A stretch of 64,000 nt of DNA from Rhytidiadelphus loreus (Eukaryota; Streptophyta; Bryopsida; Hypnales; Hylocomiaceae). The stretch's first letter is position 1. Every line of letters begins with the position of its first letter. Position numbers and translations under genes: made by a program. Below, piece after piece: positions 58,880 through 64,000 of this stretch. The stretch covers positions 74,419,093-74,483,092 of the forward strand of contig OX344763.1 of the NCBI GenBank assembly GCA_947034895.1, given 5' to 3'. A model generated the notes under the pieces. That model did no database searches, was not told where the DNA came from, and worked only from the letters and a program-made list of their open reading frames with translations.

Positions 58880-60372
58880 ATGGAGCGTACGACCTCGCCA
58901 TCTCCTTCTATCATACCTACTCCATTGACTCCGCAAGAGAAAAGGGCGATGAAGGACAAGGGTCGAAACGGTCAGGCAAGAAGCACAAGAAGCGCGTGGC
59001 CATATTACTTCATCCGAAGATTAAGGCTTTTAAGGGTTGGAGGGATGAACCAGAGCCTTGGAGTTACCGGACTGTTGCGAAGTATGTGGATTGGTGCCAC
59101 ATCAGCAAGTTATTTCCATTGTGTCGTCACCCTTTGCACGTTCAAAACCAAAAGGTTAACCTTGCGTATGCTACGGACACAAGGTTCATGCGTAGATGCT
59201 ACGAAGTATGGACCCTTCTATATTTGGAGACCAAGGTGTACAGAAACGATAATTTTAGTTTCTTTCTTGTACGAATGGTGTATGCCGAAGTTGTTTTGAA
59301 GAAGGTAGTCGATTGGACAACACTCCCAGAAATGCCTATTGCGGTCCGTCCGGACCAAAAAGAGTGGGAGGAAGCCTCCAACTTGTGGGCAAAGTATCCT
59401 CTTGATATAAGCAAGATGATGACACTAATTAAGCGTGGAGCATCATTTGTTGCTGATGAAGAAGTAGTTTGGTCTTCCACTTCTTCCTCGGACGAGCACA
59501 CCCATGAATACAACGGATATTCCTTCTCTAGCGATGATGAAGATGTTTTTGTTACCGAGTCCAAGAAGTCTTTGGATGTGGGCCTTCAGAAGAAGAAAGA
59601 TCGTGGAAAAGAGCCCATTACCTCAACCAGCCATGAAGAAGTCTTGGAAAAAGTTGACCCCATGGAAGTGGAGGACTTTTCCACAGAGGAGTGTGCGATG
59701 CTAGAAGGTGATAGTGATTCATCAGACAATGAGGAGACCTTGATTGCCAAAATCGAGAGTGCACGTTTATCATTGAGTACAAAGAGTGAGGAACTGAAGA
59801 ATTTGAAGGAACGCGAAGTGTCTTCTCCCACTGAAGCTTATTTGAAGCAACAATTGAGGTCTCTCAACCAAATACTCAAAGAGAGAGATGACGATTTTGT
59901 TGCTTTTAAGAAGAATGGAGACCAGTATTTAACTAAGCAGAGCACCGGGAAATTGTCGCAAGCTGACCATTGTTTATTGTGGGAATCAAAATTAGAAACC
60001 CTGCAACGCAGACGTAGGAAAGCACAGAATGAGCGGCGAGCATTGCGTGTTCAAATTACTGAAGAAGAAAAGAAATATTACGAAGCGGCCAAAAAACATG
60101 TCAAGGAGGTGGACGTTTTGGCAACGGCCTCGACATACGGTAATCTACCAGAGGAGTTAGAAATGCTTCAGAATTTGGTGAAGTTCCATGAGACTAGAGT
60201 ACAAGTGTTGGAAGACGAGTTTGTGGATCTGAGAGCCGAAAGCGAGTATTATACGCAGTGGATGAAGTGGATGAAGGATACAACGGGAAAGAGAGGTGAA
60301 GAATACGAGAAAGTGGGTCCTCCTCCTAATATGAGTGACTTCCTAAACCAAAAAGAGGTTTTTAGAAAGTAG
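58880..60372 (+). CDS. WCHI-KLFP family coiled-coil protein 2, probable frameshift near the start
   Basis: The domain frame (about 59000-60372) is a clear homologue of the gene at 45.1-46.7 kb: VAILLHP, YVDWCHISKLFP, RH-PLH, RCYEV, MVYAE and VDW, then acidic Ser-rich linker and coiled coil. That frame has no ATG before the domain. An ATG at 58880 opens a Ser/Pro-rich N-terminus in the neighbouring frame, which would join by one lost base near 58960-58985, or by an unseen intron. It ends with TAG at 60370-60372. Expected size is about 500 residues, like its paralogue. It is the only plus-strand member of the protein gene set. Confidence 0.6.
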
Positions 60373-60379
60373 TGTACCG

Positions 60380-61100
60380 CATTTTGGTGAACAATATTGT
60401 AAATTTGTAAGTAAGATCCAATTTTGGATATTGCGGCTCTCTCGTGATTTAGTAAAGAATATGCTACAATTTTTTTGGCATTCAATAGTACAAGAATAGA
60501 AGACCTAATGTTGCTCAAATCAGTTTTGTTATGTCATTTTATTCTGGATTTGTACTAGAAATGTTTATCTTGATATTTATTGGGTGAAAACATAGCCCTA
60601 AAGACCTAACCCTCTATAGTTAAAATAACCAATTGCTTCATTTTCTAGCTAATTTCCATCGCTACTTACATGGCTTGGTGAATTTTCAAATGATTCCAAT
60701 AGGTTTTTTCCATTTTCAGTGTTTTTCTAAACCCATAAAGTCCGAAGGCCATTTTTAGGTGAAGAAAAAATCAAAACTGTCATTTCTATAATTCTATTGT
60801 GTTTGTCCAAAGAAAAAAATAAACTTTTGTGGAACTGAAGCTGAGGATCTTGAACTTCACTTGTTTAAGATTTTGTGGTTAAAATTGTACGATGTTTGAC
60901 TGTACAGATTTAGAGATATGAGCATTCAAAGTTGAAGAACAATTTTTTTGCAACATTGGACTACACTTTCAGACGACTTTGATTGCTATTTCTTCCAAAA
61001 ATGTGCACTATGGAATTTGAATTTAAAATTTATTGTGTTGAAGAATTGAGTTGGGAGTGTAGGAAAAAAAAATTCAAAAAATAATAACTTCCTTTTCATA
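60380..61100. other. No gene recognised
   Basis: AT-rich 3' flank of the WCHI-KLFP 2 gene with no frame, palindrome or array. The left edge of repeat R3 begins about 61110. Confidence 0.4.
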
Positions 61101-61109
61101 CTTCAAAAA

Positions 61110-61655
61110 ATTGTCAAGTAGAAGTAGATCCAAGGTTAAAAGAAAAACTAAATTGATAATAGCTCTTACATGGGATTGGAACACAAAAATCCGTTAGTCC
61201 CAACGGTGAGATTGTTGTAGGAAGCAAACTTCTCCTTTAAAATAAACTAATTAGAGAAAATTTGAAAATTGCATTTTCAAATGAATTCTATAAGTTATTT
61301 TTTGAAATATTTGTTTACATTGCCTTAAAAAGAACAGGGTTCTTAACTTGCACATCACTAATGAAAATGGAATGAATCAAATCTTTTTATGTAGACAAAA
61401 ACATGAACAAAATTAAATCTATTTTGGATTTTTGCAATGTTTTTTGTACTGCCTGCCGAGTTTAGTTCTAGGTATTTTGTGGCGTAACTTTTGCTTCCGG
61501 ACACCAATTGAAATAAAAATTATATTCCCTCAAAGCTTATCAGATTTTATCTTTTCACAAAAAATTTCAAAATATTAGGGTACAATTTCAAGCCATAGAA
61601 ACTTGCCCAAATTCCAAATTGTCTCTAGAGGGGACAATGGGACTTAAGGGGTTCA
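61110..61655 (+). repeat. Dispersed repeat family R, copy 3
   Basis: A direct match in block order to 10380-10915: AAGAAAAACTAAA, CAACGGTGAGATTGTTG, ATGTAGACAAAAACATG, GTAACTTTTGCTTCC, CAAAGCTTAT and GGGGACAATGG. The stretch 61656-62250 shows nothing further. Confidence 0.75.
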
Positions 61656-62258
61656 TCATGTTCACTTTTTCTGTTTATGGAACTAAAATGATAACAATTA
61701 CAATCTTCCATGATATGAATTGAGATAATGAGATTGCTTACAATGATATACAATTTTGAATTCTAAGTAATAAAATTTAAAGTTCACAGTTGAATTAATT
61801 TTAGAAGCTTAAATGTCAATGCAAATGACAATGTCAAAGTGAACTTCAACTTTAATAGCTCTTTGATAATAAGCTTCATACAATCAGTCGTACCACATAT
61901 TTGATTTTGTTCGAACATAGTGAAGTCTTTGGAGTAGAAAATAATGTAGAATATGTTTCAAAAATGAAGGCACTGTAATATTCTCGGTAATATTGCAATA
62001 CAAATGTGTAGCATACAATCATAGAAGGCTCGAAGTTGGCCTATATGGAACAAAACAAAAAGACTGAGAGCTACACGCTTCTACCATATATAATACGCTT
62101 CTATATACTAGGGGTTTGACATTATATATCCTTGGATGTAAACCAAGTAACCAAAGGAGAAATGAAGTCCATCATTAAATTCTCAGACGTCAAATCCATT
62201 TGGATTGTTTTTACTTCTTAGAAGAACTTGCTTCACCATGTGAAGGTTGAAGTGCCTC

Positions 62259-64000
62259 TTAAAGGACTATCTTCTTCTTTGCACGAGTTCGTGAAGCTGG
62301 CCCTTCCGCATTCAAAATGAATTCCAGGACGTTGGAATCTTGGAGAGCTTGTAGGGTCCTTGTGGTTTGTGGAGAATGTGCTTCCAAAAGATAGTCCAAT
62401 GCTTGACTTTGGTAATAAGGTCCATACGTAGAGTCCATGCAAGCCATGTTAGTCATGTCTTCAAGAGAGGCAAATTGATTGCGATCGGGTCCCCTTTTAC
62501 CTTCATTATTCCAACGGTGTCCTTCCGGATGAGGACCCCATTTGAATTCTCCCAAGCTCTTCTCGAAGTATCCACCAAGGCATTGGTAGAAGAATGCCCT
62601 TCTCCCTTCATTGTGTGGACCTTTTCCCATCAACTTCGGTGCCACTTTGACAATCTCCGCCGGGTCAGTTTCCCAGTTCAATTGAGAGCTACTAGGTGCC
62701 TTTTCATCATCATGTAGCCCTTGACGCCAGCTCCAAACGAGGTCACGACCCCACAGTGTCGTATTAGTCGTCGTTTCAACGCTATGTTCCCAAAAAGGTG
62801 GCATGTACGTCATCAAGTTCAACATGGCATACAAGCGATCATGGAATGGTGCTGAACAAAGTACACAACGTCGTCTAATGAGGCATCCCATAAGGAGGCA
62901 TTGAGGATGGTACACATGTGCACATGACCCGAGAGCCCAACCACCTTCAGGGTCAAATTGCTCTTGACAAATGGGGCATTTTGTATGGTCGAGTACGAAA
63001 GCTGCAGGTTGTGGCCATAGTAGCTTTTGGTCCTTCACCTCCATGTGACTAGACATTTGCTTTGCATGGTCCCAGCCCTGTTGTGTCCAATCTATAATAT
63101 TTGTGTCTGCCAACATCGGCATGTTTTCAGGAAACATGTCATCTAAGAGTGCCCAGGATGTGAGTCCATTCTCACGTTTAGGTAAAGCTGCAACAAAATT
63201 CTTTGAAACCTTATCTAATTCCTTGGCTATTTGCTGTGATCTGTCCATGGAGAGAATGCACGCCACCTTCCAATGGTAGTACGTGGCAACCAATTGATCC
63301 AACCGTTGTTGAAGCTTTTCGTTCTGCTTTTCAAGGTCTCTTTCTTTGTCACTCTGCCTTGATTGTTGAACTGTTGGAAATGAGAGTGAATCTTGGGTCC
63401 CATGAATATCGTTCGTGTCAGTGGTCGTGTCTCCGCCAATCGTAGTGAGGAACGCACTTCGATTATTTTGCAAAACCTTAGCACGCTTAGAAGGTGGTGG
63501 ATGGCAAGGAACATCGTCGGTAAGGTCCCCCACAACTTTGTCTAGATGATGTGGATCATGGTCAACAAAAGCCTCATCCATATCTGACAAAGTGAAAGCG
63601 CCAGCCTGATTTTCTCGCAGGGCTTGAAGCTCGGTAGATTGTCGTGCAATGAGAGCATCTTTCAGTTGGCACTGTCCTTGCAATTTCTTCAAGTTACTTT
63701 CCAATGAAGCAATCTTGTTGTCTTTGATCTGTATGATGTTTTGAGCCTTTGCTAGGGTCAGAGTGTTGTGACCTACATCCACTCGGGATTGAAGAGTTGG
63801 TGCACCAACAATTGTTTCACTAGGCCCTTCATCGTTGCAACTGAATTCGAAGACATCACTTGGATTCTATGCAGGCAATGGTGGATTTGAAGCTGATGGA
63901 GAAGCCCCTTGTGGTCCAATTCGTGTAGTGGAACGTCGCACTCTTGACGATTGTCCCGATTTACGTCCCCATGATGTTCCGACGCCGTGGATAATTTCAT
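62259..64000 (-). pseudogene. Coiled-coil/RING-like protein B, 5' end outside the window
   Basis: This is a paralogue of protein A. The frame holds a coiled coil, a basic/polar stretch, then a RING-like domain with C-x2-C (CPIC), C-x-H-x2-H-x2-C (CAHVYHPQC) and C-x2-C (CVLC), followed by RLYAML and MPP as in A. The shared 3' region ends in AKKKIVL. Upstream of residue VDVGH the frame continues through a TAG at 63867-63869 into protein-like, basic sequence (GRKSGQSSRVRRS) to the window edge. The stop is therefore probably a CAG-to-TAG change in a longer gene, unless translation starts below it. No suitable ATG was found between the TAG and the coiled coil. Confidence 0.65.

Noticed and set aside
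61656..62250. Hidden small gene between repeat R3 and RING-like B
   Set aside because: No open frame of useful length, no B box and no hairpin were seen.
1..64000. Reassigned code with UAG read as glutamine
   Set aside because: Although eleven TAG fit Gln positions, the intact frames (kinase, RING-like A, both WCHI-KLFP genes) contain no internal TAG and use only CAA/CAG for Gln. Several of them end in TAG followed by non-protein-like sequence. TGA stops at Arg positions in the same broken genes point to mutation instead.

Overview
The window is eukaryotic nuclear DNA, almost certainly from a large, repeat-rich genome of the green plant lineage. The evidence is GT-AG introns, CACTA elements with 3-bp target duplications, hAT transposases with BED fingers, a MULE with a SWIM finger, a plant Ptta/En-Spm-like gene, and Ty3/gypsy pieces decayed by C-to-T changes at CAG and CGA codons. 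The species cannot be named from sequence alone; a non-flowering plant or a streptophyte alga is my best guess. There is no rRNA, no genuine tRNA gene and no CRISPR array.

Left part (1-36.5 kb): a graveyard of nested transposons. A minus-strand Ty3/gypsy pol remnant (1957-3870) runs through a polypurine tract into an LTR (about 1380-1920), which is followed by a gag-like gene leaving the window at base 1. A second LTR plus gag-like gene lies at 23.9-26.0 kb. A MULE transposase gene (6.5-13.7 kb, minus) is split by a 3493-bp CACTA element with a TAG target duplication. A second CACTA (15007-16699, duplication ATA) may sit in an intron of a plus-strand gene whose last visible exon has a ParB/sulfiredoxin-like DGNHR motif. 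A multi-exon Ptta-like gene spreads over 26.3-33.3 kb (minus). An internally deleted hAT relic (34.3-35.9 kb) lies between two GCGGACGG-rich arrays.

Right part (36.8-64 kb): the unusual region. Mostly long intronless genes stand in AT-rich DNA: two coiled-coil/RING-like proteins (36.8-38.9 kb; 62.3 kb to the edge), two members of an unrecognised coiled-coil family with a WCHI-x-KLFP motif (45.1-46.7 and 58.9-60.4 kb), a divergent protein kinase (51.9-53.6 kb) and a near full-length hAT transposase (40.0-43.3 kb). Five of these six have, 5' of the start, a GC-rich minisatellite built on one core, GGGCGACnnCGGGT, in the same orientation relative to the gene; the sixth starts outside the window. 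Four further transcription-unit-like segments of 259-260 bp (48.3, 49.9, 54.3, 56.8 kb) carry a Pol III-type A-box-like motif, a perfect B box, a 67-nt hairpin whose two arms have changed together between copies, and a terminal T6. Each has the same minisatellite on its 5' side, in the opposite orientation to the protein genes. At 53.7-54.2 kb one array lies between the divergent kinase gene and one hairpin unit.

The genes do not form a recognisable pathway. The working hypothesis is a mobile or co-regulated gene-plus-small-RNA set that shares a directional minisatellite as its 5' regulatory or transposase-binding region. Three of the protein genes also share a block of about 50-60 bp between array and start codon.
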